DNA from: Synergistaceae bacterium
Lineage (GTDB): Bacteria > Synergistota > Synergistia > Synergistales > Synergistaceae
Direction: 5' to 3'
Length of the DNA stretch: 9,523 nucleotides
Assembly (NCBI GenBank): GCA_031283975.1
Contig: JAITAT010000264.1
Span: forward strand, 1-9,523
The notes below the pieces were generated by a model. That model was not told the origin of the DNA and ran no database searches. It worked only from the letters and a program-made list of their open reading frames with translations. Below are positions 1 to 7,371 of this stretch, one piece after another. The number at the start of each line of letters is the position of its first letter. The stretch's first letter is position 1. The position numbers were made by a program, and so were the translations under genes.

Positions 1-1
1 C

Positions 2-838
2 ATAGGGATAATATCGCTCGGGATGACGTTCGTCATCATCTCGGGCGGTATCGATCTGGCCGTTGGTTCGACGCTGGTGGCCATTGGAGCGGTCGTCATG
101 ATGCTCATCGACTCGGGCCCCAGAGGGCTGCTCCTGCAGGCGGGCATAACAGGCGCGCCTGCCTATGCCGTGGCCATAACGGCGGGCGTCGTTCTGGGCG
201 CCGTTATGGGAGAGATGACGGGCCTGCTGGTCACGAAAGGCAAACTGCCTCCTTTCATCGCGACCCTCGGAACTATGAAGATCTGCCGCAGCGTCACGCA
301 GTATTTCATGCAGGGATACACTCCGCAGGTGCCGAAAGGTTTTCTGCAGATAGCGAGTTTTCCGGTGTTCGGGCAGCTTATCATGCCGATTCTGTACTGG
401 CTGGTATTCGCTCTCATCTTTTACGTGATATCCAAACGCACTGCATTCGGACGCCAGGTGATAGCCGTCGGCTCCAACGAAAGAGCGGCGAGACTGTCCG
501 GCGTGAACGTGCTGCGCGTAAAGAGGATGGTATACGCGCTCATAGGAATGATGGTGGCCGTTTCCGCTATTTTGCAGGTCTCCCGGATAGGCTCCATGGA
601 TTACGCGAACGCCGGAAGCGGCGCCGAAATGGACGCCATTTCGGCGGTGATAGTCGGCGGAACCAGCATGATGGGAGGCAGGGGATTCATTCTCGGTACG
701 GTTTTCGGCACGCTGATAATAGGGGTGATGAACAACCTGCTCAACTTGATAGGCGTCCCGGCGTTCCTGCGCGAAGCGTTCAAAGGTGTGATAGTGATAG
801 GCGCCGTGCTTCTTCAGAGACGAGAGAGTTCTTCATAA
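2..838 (+). CDS. RbsC-like sugar ABC transporter permease, 5' end cut by window edge
   Basis: This is the membrane permease of a ribose/xylose/galactose-type (CUT2) ABC importer, which would work with a periplasmic binding protein and an RbsA-like double ATPase lying upstream of the window. The reading frame is open from base 2, and seven codons before the first ATG (base 23) continue the family's conserved stretch GMTFVIISGGIDLAVGS, so the ATG at 23 is internal and not the start. About 278 residues are visible against roughly 310-340 in the family, so about 40-50 N-terminal residues are missing. The signature near the C-terminus, AEMDAISAVIVGGTSMMGG followed by RG, matches the BPD_transp_2 family (PF02653), and several hydrophobic membrane segments alternate with short charged loops. 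It ends 48 bases before the isomerase gene and probably shares its operon. The sugar carried cannot be determined from the sequence. Confidence 0.93.
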   Translation: MGIISLGMTFVIISGGIDLAVGSTLVAIGAVVMMLIDSGPRGLLLQAGITGAPAYAVAITAGVVLGAVMGEMTGLLVTKGKLPPFIATLGTMKICRSVTQYFMQGYTPQVPKGFLQIASFPVFGQLIMPILYWLVFALIFYVISKRTAFGRQVIAVGSNERAARLSGVNVLRVKRMVYALIGMMVAVSAILQVSRIGSMDYANAGSGAEMDAISAVIVGGTSMMGGRGFILGTVFGTLIIGVMNNLLNLIGVPAFLREAFKGVIVIGAVLLQRRESSS

Positions 839-849
839 GGGCGGCGCAA

Positions 850-865
850 AAATTTTCGAAAATTT
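850..865. promoter_or_regulatory. 16-bp perfect palindrome, possible operator
   Basis: The sequence AAATTTTCGAAAATTT reads identically on both strands and sits in the 48-bp gap between the permease stop and the isomerase start, just upstream of the isomerase ribosome binding site (GGGAGG at 874-879). A symmetric site of this size could be an operator for a dimeric regulator of sugar use. It is AT-rich and has no downstream U-tract of terminator type. AT-rich symmetry can also arise by chance, so the regulatory role is inference. Confidence 0.3.
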
Positions 866-886
866 AAAATCCCGGGAGGCTGCGAA

Positions 887-1699
887 ATGGACAGGATAGT
901 TGCCGTCAATTCGAACTGTTACCACAAATATTCGATAGAAGACGCGATAGAAGGCGCGGCTCGGGCCGGTTTTCATTACATAGAACTGACCGCCACGAAA
1001 GGCTGGACGGAGCACGTTTTCCCGAACATGAGTTTCGAATATCTGTGCGGAGTAAAAAGCCGGCTCGCGGCGTTCGGTCTGGAACCGATCGCTTTGAGCG
1101 GGCACACGAATTTGATGGATCCGAACCGCGCGCATGATTTCATCAACAATATAAAACTGGCGGCGTTCTTTGGCTGCACTTACATCGTATCGTCGATAGG
1201 AGAGGCCCATATAGAGGATAAAGCCGCCGCGGCCGATGAGACATCGGCGCGGCATATCCGCGAGTTCGTCCCGTATTTGGATGACTACGGGCTCACGCTG
1301 GCGCTTGAAACGCACGGCGAACATTCGACCGGCCGCCGGATGAAAAGCATCGTTGAGATGGCCGGCTCCGGGCGCGTCATGATAAACTACGACACGGCGA
1401 ACGTGATCTTTTTCGCCAACGCGGACTTGGAGAGCGACCTCGGCGACTGCATCGACAGCGTAGGCTTCATGCACATAAAGGACAAGGCCGGCTCTCCCGA
1501 CGAATGGAACTTCCCCGCGCTCGGCGCCGGCTACGTCGATTTTCCGATGATTTTCAGACAATTGGAGGCGGAGAGGAACGAGTGCCCTATGAGCGTCGAG
1601 ATAGAGTTCGGCCCCGGCGGTTCGAGCAACCTCGAAGAAGTGAATGAGGCCGTCCGCGCCTCTTACGAATATCTGTCGGACATAGGGGTGAATATCTGA
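887..1699 (+). CDS. Sugar phosphate isomerase/epimerase, TIM barrel (AP_endonuc_2 / IolE-type)
   Basis: This 270-residue protein belongs to the xylose-isomerase-like TIM-barrel superfamily (PF01261), whose members isomerise, epimerise or dehydrate sugars and inositols with a divalent metal. The expected four metal ligands are visible: Glu141 in LALETHGE, Asp169 in NYDTAN, His196 in GFMHIKDK and Glu238 or Glu240 in SVEIEF. Length is normal for the family. The ATG at 887 has GGGAGG at 874-879, seven bases upstream. It follows an RbsC-like permease and is one base from a Gfo/Idh/MocA dehydrogenase. That trio is typical of catabolic operons for inositols, hexoses or unusual sugars, in which oxidation to a keto-sugar is combined with isomerisation. 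Closer assignment, for example to an inosose dehydratase or a 3-keto-hexose epimerase, is not possible from the sequence alone. A long reading frame on the opposite strand over this gene is a coding shadow. Confidence 0.9.
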   Translation: MDRIVAVNSNCYHKYSIEDAIEGAARAGFHYIELTATKGWTEHVFPNMSFEYLCGVKSRLAAFGLEPIALSGHTNLMDPNRAHDFINNIKLAAFFGCTYIVSSIGEAHIEDKAAAADETSARHIREFVPYLDDYGLTLALETHGEHSTGRRMKSIVEMAGSGRVMINYDTANVIFFANADLESDLGDCIDSVGFMHIKDKAGSPDEWNFPALGAGYVDFPMIFRQLEAERNECPMSVEIEFGPGGSSNLEEVNEAVRASYEYLSDIGVNI

Positions 1700-1700
1700 T

Positions 1701-2666
1701 ATGATAAAAATCGGCCTTGTGGGCGCGGGCGGCATGGGCACGGTACATTACACGAGCTTCTCTTATATCGGCGAAGCCGGGGTCGCCGCGGTGGTTGGAA
1801 CGTCGGCGCAGGACGGCGCGAGGGCGCGCGAATGGGGCCTGCCGATGTTTCGGAGCATATCAGACATGCTCGCATCGGCCGATGTGGATATTGTGGATAT
1901 CTGTACTCCGACATATCTTCACGCGGACGGCATCGAGGAGGCAGTCTCGTTCGGCAAGTCCGTTATAACGGAGAAACCGATGGCGATGACCCTGAAGGAC
2001 GCTCAAACCGCGTACGAGGCCGCGGAAAGGGCGGGCACGCGGATTTACGTCGCCCAGGTACTCCAATTCTACAGACAGAGCGAAGTTTTGCGCGCGCTTG
2101 TAGAGGGCGGCGAGTACGGCGCCCCTCTCGACGCGTATTTTACAAGGCTCTCCGCCTGTCCGAAGTGGGCGCGGGACGGCTGGCTGTTCGACGAAAAAAA
2201 GAGCGGACTAGTTCCATACGACCTGCACATTCACGATCTCGACCTGATAGTGAGTCTTTTCGGGCTCCCGAAGGAGTTCAGCTTCACGAGCTGCGGCCGC
2301 CGCAGTGTAAAATACCGCGAACACTACCGCTTCAACTATGCTTACGACGGTTTCAACGCCGCGGCGGAGGCTGGGTGGCTGAACGCTGATATTCCCTTCA
2401 CCGCGGAGTGGCGCGTGTATTTTGAAAACGCCGCGGTGACGAACAGGGACGGAACGGTCACGGCCTACAAATTCGGAGAGGCGCCCAGGGTGTTCGATAC
2501 CGGCGAAAAGATAAAAATCCCAACGGGTATCAACGTTCCGCCTACCGGCACGTATCTGTCGGAACTGAGTCATTTTCTGGAATGCTGGAAAAAAGACGAA
2601 CCAAGCCCCCGAATCCCCAAAGAACAAGTGCTGACCGTCCTGGAACTGCTGGAAAATATAAGGTGA
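1701..2666 (+). CDS. Gfo/Idh/MocA family NAD(P)-dependent oxidoreductase
   Basis: This 321-residue cytosolic dehydrogenase would oxidise a sugar or cyclitol hydroxyl to a ketone, or catalyse the reverse. The N-terminal Rossmann fold carries the dinucleotide loop GAGGMG at residues 8-13. The family's EKP motif is at 91-93, with Lys92 the usual catalytic lysine. The second catalytic segment is seen as Asp174-xxx-His178-xx-Asp181 in YDLHIHDLD, matching the canonical D-x-G-x-H-x-x-D except for His in place of Gly. The C-terminal half is the expected alpha/beta substrate domain. The gene starts one base after the isomerase stop, with AGGGG at 1684-1688 as a rather distant ribosome binding site, which suggests translational coupling. 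No clear terminator follows, and the next gene is 122 bases away. Family assignment is firm; the substrate is unknown. Confidence 0.93.
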   Translation: MIKIGLVGAGGMGTVHYTSFSYIGEAGVAAVVGTSAQDGARAREWGLPMFRSISDMLASADVDIVDICTPTYLHADGIEEAVSFGKSVITEKPMAMTLKDAQTAYEAAERAGTRIYVAQVLQFYRQSEVLRALVEGGEYGAPLDAYFTRLSACPKWARDGWLFDEKKSGLVPYDLHIHDLDLIVSLFGLPKEFSFTSCGRRSVKYREHYRFNYAYDGFNAAAEAGWLNADIPFTAEWRVYFENAAVTNRDGTVTAYKFGEAPRVFDTGEKIKIPTGINVPPTGTYLSELSHFLECWKKDEPSPRIPKEQVLTVLELLENIR

Positions 2667-2760
2667 CTTATTGCCCGAAAGAATCGCCGAAAATAAGACA
2701 TTTGTGTCAAGCATCACTTTCTGATCCGCGGAACTCCGGCGCCAAAGACCGCGAATGTTC

Positions 2761-2769
2761 TGATATAAT
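2761..2769 (+). promoter_or_regulatory. Possible extended -10 promoter element before the DRTGG gene
   Basis: TGATATAAT matches the extended -10 consensus TG-n-TATAAT exactly. The 2667-2788 gap has no good -35 box at the right distance (GCCAAA at 2741-2746), but extended -10 promoters can work without one. A problem is that the expected start point near 2776 would fall at the beginning of the GGAGGTG ribosome binding site, giving a very short leader. The motif may therefore be fortuitous. No U-tailed terminator is visible in this gap. Confidence 0.3.
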
Positions 2770-2775
2770 GCGTGC

Positions 2776-2782
2776 GGAGGTG
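2776..2782 (+). promoter_or_regulatory. Ribosome binding site that sets the DRTGG gene start
   Basis: GGAGGTG lies six bases before the ATG at 2789 and decides between it and upstream in-frame starts, including the ATG at 2768 and one at 2582 that lies inside the preceding dehydrogenase gene. The protein from 2789 also begins where the recognised domain begins. Confidence 0.75.
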
Positions 2783-2788
2783 TTTTCG

Positions 2789-3133
2789 ATGCCTGAAATA
2801 TCCATACAAGAAATATGCTCGCTCATAGACGCCAAGGTGCATGTTCCGGGGGACGGCTCAAGAATCGTTTCGCGCGCCACGGCCGGCGACCTGCTCAGTT
2901 TCGTCATGGGATGCGATTCGGCCGAGACCGCGTGGGTCACGATACAGACGCACCTCAATATCGCGGCTGTCGCGGTGTTAAAGGAAATTCCGCTGATAAT
3001 AATCGCCGCCGGGAGGGCGCCCGCGCCGGATCTCGCGGCAAAGTGCGCGGAGGAGAACATAACCCTCGCGACTTCCGGCGCTTCGATGTTCGACACATGC
3101 GTCTCCCTCGGACGGCTGGGCCTGTCGGGGTGA
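2789..3133 (+). CDS. DRTGG-domain protein
   Basis: This 114-residue protein resembles stand-alone DRTGG-domain proteins (PF07085), a fold also found in some phosphotransacetylases and CBS-domain proteins and thought to have a regulatory or ligand-binding role. Family-like stretches are AGDLLSFVMG near residues 32-41, AWVTIQTHLNIAAVAVL at 48-64, a hydrophobic strand PLIIIAAGR at 68-76, and a C-terminal segment near 87-112. No transmembrane segment or catalytic motif is seen. The start at 2789 is chosen for its strong ribosome binding site. The stop is four bases before the PHP gene, so the two are probably co-translated. DRTGG and PHP proteins occur together in many anaerobes, often near [FeFe]-hydrogenase genes, but no hydrogenase gene is visible here. 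No molecular function is established. Confidence 0.8.
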   Translation: MPEISIQEICSLIDAKVHVPGDGSRIVSRATAGDLLSFVMGCDSAETAWVTIQTHLNIAAVAVLKEIPLIIIAAGRAPAPDLAAKCAEENITLATSGASMFDTCVSLGRLGLSG

Positions 3134-3137
3134 AAAA

Positions 3138-3896
3138 TTGAACCGGGAACTCCGGTATTTCTGGGTTGACCTTCACCTGCACACCGTTCTCTCTCCATGC
3201 GGGGAACTGGAGATGGGCGCCCGCGAGATAGTTTCCCGCGCGAGGGAATCCGGACTGGATGTCATCGCCATAACGGATCACAATACCTGCGACAACTATC
3301 GCGCGGTCGCGGGATTCGCGGACGGCAACCCGGAGGTACTGCCGGCGCTGGAGGTTCAAACAGCGGAAGACATCCATGTCGTCACCATTTTTCCAAGTAT
3401 TCAGGCGGCCGGAGAATTTAAGAAGTGGCTGTGGCTCAAGATGCCGCCCATAAAAAACGACCCGGACGTGTTTGGCGATCAGGTCGTCATCGACGCTGAC
3501 AACGACATCATCCGCATGGAGGATACGCTTTTGATACAGGGGGCTGGGTACGATATCGACACCGTGGTGTCCCGCGCGAACGGAATGGGTGCCATCACCA
3601 TACTCGCTCACGCGGACAGGCCGGCGTTCGCCTATACCGCCGTTCTCGGTCCATTTCCGGAAGATTATCCCGTCGACGCCATAGAGCTTTCGTGCCGTCT
3701 CGATTCCGAACAGGCCGGCGAATGGAGGCGGCGTTATCCATCGAGGACTTTTATCAGGTCGTCGGATTCGCATTCGCTCGGCACAATGGGCCGCGGAAAC
3801 TGTTCCAAAATGCTGCTCGCCGGTCCGTCGTTCGACGAGATAATGATGGCCCTTCACGGAACCGACGGACGCCGGGTCTGCTGGCCTTGGGGATGA
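3138..3896 (+). CDS. PHP-domain metal-dependent phosphoesterase, TTG start
   Basis: This 252-residue protein belongs to the polymerase and histidinol phosphatase (PHP) superfamily, trinuclear-metal phosphoesterases. The expected ligands are all present: His13-x-His15 in DLHLHT, Asp47-His48 in AITDHNT, Glu72 in ALEVQTAEDIH with His80, His158 in ILAHADRP, and Asp210-x-His212 in SSDSH. It should therefore be catalytically competent. Between about residues 95 and 135 there is an extra segment, typical of the subgroup that travels with DRTGG proteins. The start is TTG at 3138, with GGGGTG at 3127-3132 overlapping the stop of the preceding gene; no ATG lies between that point and the first metal motif. 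radA begins five bases after the stop. The substrate is unknown; small phosphorylated metabolites or nucleotides are possible. Confidence 0.88.
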   Translation: MNRELRYFWVDLHLHTVLSPCGELEMGAREIVSRARESGLDVIAITDHNTCDNYRAVAGFADGNPEVLPALEVQTAEDIHVVTIFPSIQAAGEFKKWLWLKMPPIKNDPDVFGDQVVIDADNDIIRMEDTLLIQGAGYDIDTVVSRANGMGAITILAHADRPAFAYTAVLGPFPEDYPVDAIELSCRLDSEQAGEWRRRYPSRTFIRSSDSHSLGTMGRGNCSKMLLAGPSFDEIMMALHGTDGRRVCWPWG

Positions 3897-3901
3897 ATTA
3901 A

Positions 3902-5260
3902 ATGGCCAAGTCAGCGAAAAAAACGATCACGAGGTACAGGTGCGCCGAGTGCGGTTACGTCAGCCTGTCGATGGTCGGACGCTGCCCCGGATGCGGCTCA
4001 TGGGGCAGTATGGCGGAGGAGTCTCCGCTCAGGGAGGATAGTTCTGGGAAAATCGCCGTCTCCCGCGTGGAACCAATATCCAGCGTGGATGTGCTGCCCG
4101 AGGCCCGGATTTCTTCCGGGATCGAAGAACTGGACAGGGTTCTCGGCGGCGGCTGGATAAAAGGCGGGGGCGTCCTTCTGGGCGGCGAACCCGGAGTGGG
4201 CAAGTCGACCTTGCTGCTGCAGGTGTGCGCGGAGATGGCGAACGCGGGCAGGCGGGTGCTCTACATATCGGGAGAGGAATCGGCCGGGCAGTTGGCGCTC
4301 AGGGCGAAAAGGCTCGGCATAAAGGAAAAAAACATCGACATACTTTGCGATACAGACCTTCCGGCAATGCTCGACGCTTCGTCCGCGTACGAATTTCTCG
4401 TCATAGACTCCGTGCAGTCTTTCAGGTTCGACGACGAAAGCGGCTGGGCGGGGTCGCCAAACCAGGTGAGGACGGTAGCCTCGCGCTCCGCGGAAACGGC
4501 CAAGCGCCTCGGCATACCGACCGTTATGGTGGGCCATATAACGAAGCAGGGCCAGATAGCGGGGCCGAAGATTCTGGAACACATGGTGGACGTCGTTCTG
4601 CTCTTTTCCGGCGAGAGATCGTCGTCGCACAGACTGCTGCGGGCCGAAAAAAACCGCTACGGCTGCACCGACGAACTGGGGATATTCGAAATGGCCGAAA
4701 ACGGCCTGAAAACCGTCGCGGATCCCAGTCATCTCTATTGGAGCGAGGGCGGCGGCGCGGTTTCCGGCGTAGCGATAGGAGTGTCGCTGGAAGGCTCGCG
4801 TCCTTTAGCGGCCGAGATACAGGCGCTGTCCTGCGCGACCCCATACCCTTATCCCAAGCGGACGGCCCGCGGAATAGAGGTAAACAGGCTCCAGCTCTTA
4901 CTCGCCGTTCTGGAGAGAAGGTGCGGTATATTTTCCCGGAGCAGCGACGTTTACGTCAACGTCGCGGGAGGGCTTTCGCTCCAGGATCCCGCGGCGGATC
5001 TGTCGATATGCGCGGCGCTCGCGTCGTCGATCAAAGATATCCCGATAGCGGCCGACACCTGCATGATGGGCGAGGTGGGACTGGCGGGTGAAATCCGGCC
5101 CATCGCGCGCGCGCACCTGCGCATGAAGGAGGCGATTCGCTTGGGTTTCAAAAATGTCGTAGTGAGCGCCCGTGAAAAATTATCCCCCCCGGCGGGCGCC
5201 GATATAAGAATAACGAAGGTTCCGGCGTTATCTCAAATGATTGAGAGGCTGATCAAATGA
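3902..5260 (+). CDS. radA: DNA repair protein RadA (RecA-like branch-migration ATPase)
   Basis: RadA promotes branch migration and D-loop extension of recombination intermediates alongside RecA in the cytoplasm. The 452-residue product has the full family architecture. An N-terminal C4 zinc finger has Cys14, Cys17, Cys28 and Cys31. The Walker A motif GEPGVGKS is at 95-102 and a Walker B strand, FLVIDS, at 165-170. The RadA-specific KNRYG motif is at 250-254. A C-terminal Lon-protease-like domain (about 285-452) includes VNVAGGLSLQDPAADLS and GEVGLAGEIRP. Length matches the usual 450-460 residues. The ATG at 3902 has GGGGA at 3889-3893 eight bases upstream. The gene overlaps the nfeD start by four bases (ATGA), which indicates coupling. 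Large frames on both strands inside it are coding shadows. Confidence 0.98.
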   Translation: MAKSAKKTITRYRCAECGYVSLSMVGRCPGCGSWGSMAEESPLREDSSGKIAVSRVEPISSVDVLPEARISSGIEELDRVLGGGWIKGGGVLLGGEPGVGKSTLLLQVCAEMANAGRRVLYISGEESAGQLALRAKRLGIKEKNIDILCDTDLPAMLDASSAYEFLVIDSVQSFRFDDESGWAGSPNQVRTVASRSAETAKRLGIPTVMVGHITKQGQIAGPKILEHMVDVVLLFSGERSSSHRLLRAEKNRYGCTDELGIFEMAENGLKTVADPSHLYWSEGGGAVSGVAIGVSLEGSRPLAAEIQALSCATPYPYPKRTARGIEVNRLQLLLAVLERRCGIFSRSSDVYVNVAGGLSLQDPAADLSICAALASSIKDIPIAADTCMMGEVGLAGEIRPIARAHLRMKEAIRLGFKNVVVSAREKLSPPAGADIRITKVPALSQMIERLIK

Positions 5261-6585
5261 AGAGCGGAATATTTCCCGGAGCGGCGTTGTTTTTGTCATG
5301 CGCGCTCGCTTTATGCCCGCTTTCGGGAACAGCGGCATGGGCTCTCAACGTCGAAACGGTATATGTCGCTCCCATGAGCGGGGTCGTCGGCGTAACGATG
5401 GAGGAATATGTCGAAAATGTGTTCGGCGGCATCGGAGGCGGAGAAAACGCGATCCTGGTCTTCAAGATGGACACCCCGGGAGGGCTTGTGGACTCCATGT
5501 CCCGAATAATGTCGCTCATCGCGGAGTCCGAGTTTCCGGTCGCGGTTTGGGTGGCGCCTTCCGGGGCGCGCGCCGCGTCCGCCGGTGCGTTCATAGTGCA
5601 GGCGGCCCATGTCGCCGCAATGGCGCCCGAGACCAATATAGGCGCGGCTCACCCAGTCGCCGGCAACGGAGAGGATATAGACGACAGCGAAATGGATCGC
5701 AAGATCATGAACGATCTGCTGGCGAAAATGCGTTCTTTCGCGCAGGAGCGGGAGCGCAACGCCGAGGTCGCGGAGAGGATGGTTCGCGACAGCGTATCAC
5801 TTACGGCGCGCGAGGCCTTTGAACAGTATGTCATAGATTTTATAGCCGGCGACGAAAAAGAACTGCTCGAAAAATTGAACGGGCGGGAAGTGAAAATAAA
5901 AGGCGGAAAGACAGTTATCTCCCTGGACAACTACGAGATACGAACCGTCGATATGGGTTTCAGATTCCGCGTTCTCGAGGTTTTCTCGCGGCCGGATATC
6001 GCTTATCTCGCGTTGATGGCGGGGATTATCCTCATAGTGTTGGAACTCAGGGCCCCCGGCGGATTCGTACTCGGAGTGACGGGAGGCGTTCTGCTTCTGA
6101 CAGCGGCGTACAGCCTGCACGTACTGCCGGTGAATTTCGCCGGAGCGGCGCTTCTGGCGGGCGGTTTGATCGTCGTACTGGCGGATATCGCTGTTGGCGG
6201 CATCGGGATACTCGCCGTCCCAGGGTTTATCGCGATGCTGCTGGGCAGCCTTTTGATATACAGGACGCCGGGGGGTGAATTGCTCAATGTGTCCGCCGGT
6301 TTTATGCTCGGCGTGACGCTCGCGTCCGGCATCGTGTTTTTCCTCATACTGAGGGCGGTCTGTAAGACCGTAAGACGAAAACCACCGCCGGGTATGACGG
6401 GCGAACGCGCTAAAATTCTGGAACGCGAGGGAAGCTCGGGCGATATGGTGATGCTTCACGGCGAATATTGGAGAGTGACGTGCGACAAAGCGTACGGGGC
6501 GCTCGCTCCGGGGGACGAGGTAGAGGTTATCGGGATGGAATCGATGATCCTTGTGGTCAAACCTGTAAAAAAAATGGAGGTCTGA
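5257..6585 (+). CDS. Long-form NfeD membrane serine protease (ClpP-class, slipin partner)
   Basis: This 442-residue membrane protein is a full-length NfeD/STOPP protease. Residues 1-29 form a signal peptide. About 33-225 is a ClpP/crotonase-fold protease domain with DTPGG at 72-76, the nucleophile Ser108 in AASAGAF, and Lys149 in DRKIMND as the probable general base, by analogy with the Ser-Lys dyad of archaeal PH1510. Several membrane segments lie between about 248 and 368. A C-terminal OB-fold NfeD domain (about 378-438) ends in [18 protein letters not shown]. Family members cleave the C-terminal hydrophobic region of the partner stomatin, and the gene directly downstream encodes a slipin. 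It overlaps radA by four bases and is followed five bases later by slipin. Activity is inferred from conserved residues. Confidence 0.94.
   Translation: MKSGIFPGAALFLSCALALCPLSGTAAWALNVETVYVAPMSGVVGVTMEEYVENVFGGIGGGENAILVFKMDTPGGLVDSMSRIMSLIAESEFPVAVWVAPSGARAASAGAFIVQAAHVAAMAPETNIGAAHPVAGNGEDIDDSEMDRKIMNDLLAKMRSFAQERERNAEVAERMVRDSVSLTAREAFEQYVIDFIAGDEKELLEKLNGREVKIKGGKTVISLDNYEIRTVDMGFRFRVLEVFSRPDIAYLALMAGIILIVLELRAPGGFVLGVTGGVLLLTAAYSLHVLPVNFAGAALLAGGLIVVLADIAVGGIGILAVPGFIAMLLGSLLIYRTPGGELLNVSAGFMLGVTLASGIVFFLILRAVCKTVRRKPPPGMTGERAKILEREGSSGDMVMLHGEYWRVTCDKAYGALAPGDEVEVIGMESMILVVKPVKKMEV
6576..6581 (+). promoter_or_regulatory. Ribosome binding site that sets the slipin start
   Basis: GGAGGT lies inside the last codons of nfeD, nine bases before the ATG at 6591. 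It favours that start over an in-frame upstream start at 6468, which would lie deep inside nfeD and add about 40 residues absent from slipins. Confidence 0.7.
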
Positions 6586-6590
6586 TTGAT

Positions 6591-7364
6591 ATGGGCGGTG
6601 TAATTGATTGGGTATTCGGCTCGGGTTCAGTGATAGGAGGAATTCTCATTCTGTTTCTCATTCTTTCTTCCGCGCTTCGCATAGTGCCGGAATATGAGAG
6701 ACTGGTGGTCTTTCGTCTGGGACGGCTGTGGGGTTCAAAGGGGCCGGGGATTTGCATTGTCATTCCGTGGATCGATCGCACCCTCAGGGTCGACCTCCGC
6801 GTCGTGACCCTCGACGTTCCGGTGCAGGAGGTCATAACGCGCGACAACGTGCCGATCAAGGTGAACGCGGTCTTGTATTTCCGCGTGCTCGACCCGTCAA
6901 AATCCATGGTCGAGGTCGAGGATTACATGCTCGCAACGAGCCAGCTTTCGCAGACGACCCTGCGCTCCGTGATAGGGCGGGCGGAACTTGACGAAGTCCT
7001 TTCGGCGCGCGACAAGATAAATATCGAGCTTCAGCAGATAATAGACGAGAGAACCGATCCGTGGGGTATAAAGGTGAGCGCGGTCGAGGTCAAGGAACTG
7101 GAACTGCCCGAGGGAATGAAACGGGCAATGGCCCGCCAGGCCGAGGCCGAGCGCGAACGCCGCGCGAAGATAATAGCGGCGGAAGGCGAACTGCAGGCTG
7201 CGGAAAAACTCACGCTCGCGGCCGAGACCATGGATCGCTCGCCGATAACCCTGCAGCTTCGTTATCTTCAGACGCTGCGCGAGATATCCGTCGACAAGAA
7301 CTCCACTACGATATTCCCGATTCCTCTGGATCTGATAAAACCATTTTTGAAAAGGACGGAATGA
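6591..7364 (+). CDS. Slipin / stomatin-like SPFH (band 7) protein
   Basis: This 257-residue protein is a prokaryotic stomatin that would anchor in the inner membrane, oligomerise and organise membrane microdomains with its NfeD partner. Residues 12-31 form a hydrophobic N-terminal anchor. The SPFH domain follows from about 31 to 180, with the typical [28 protein letters not shown] and [20 protein letters not shown] stretches. An Ala/Glu/Arg-rich coiled-coil segment spans about 178-212, and a hydrophobic C-terminal strand, [16 protein letters not shown], lies at 237-252. That strand corresponds to the region cut by the NfeD protease in the archaeal PH1510/PH1511 pair. The start at 6591 gives the normal family length of about 250-260. 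It is five bases after nfeD, and the next gene begins seven bases after its stop. Confidence 0.95.
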   Translation: MGGVIDWVFGSGSVIGGILILFLILSSALRIVPEYERLVVFRLGRLWGSKGPGICIVIPWIDRTLRVDLRVVTLDVPVQEVITRDNVPIKVNAVLYFRVLDPSKSMVEVEDYMLATSQLSQTTLRSVIGRAELDEVLSARDKINIELQQIIDERTDPWGIKVSAVEVKELELPEGMKRAMARQAEAERERRAKIIAAEGELQAAEKLTLAAETMDRSPITLQLRYLQTLREISVDKNSTTIFPIPLDLIKPFLKRTE

Positions 7365-7371
7365 CGCCGAC

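Noticed and set aside
833..1741. A 302-residue open frame on the minus strand over the isomerase gene
   Set aside because: It is antisense to a gene with clear catalytic motifs, has no family resemblance and no convincing ribosome binding site. High-GC codon bias on the plus strand explains it.
2955..3857. A 300-residue minus-strand frame over the DRTGG and PHP genes
   Set aside because: It spans two recognised plus-strand genes and its composition is that of a shadow frame rich in Arg, Pro and His.
4225..5091. A 288-residue plus-strand frame inside radA
   Set aside because: It is out of frame with a complete RadA having all motifs, and its Arg/Gly-rich composition is typical of a shifted frame.
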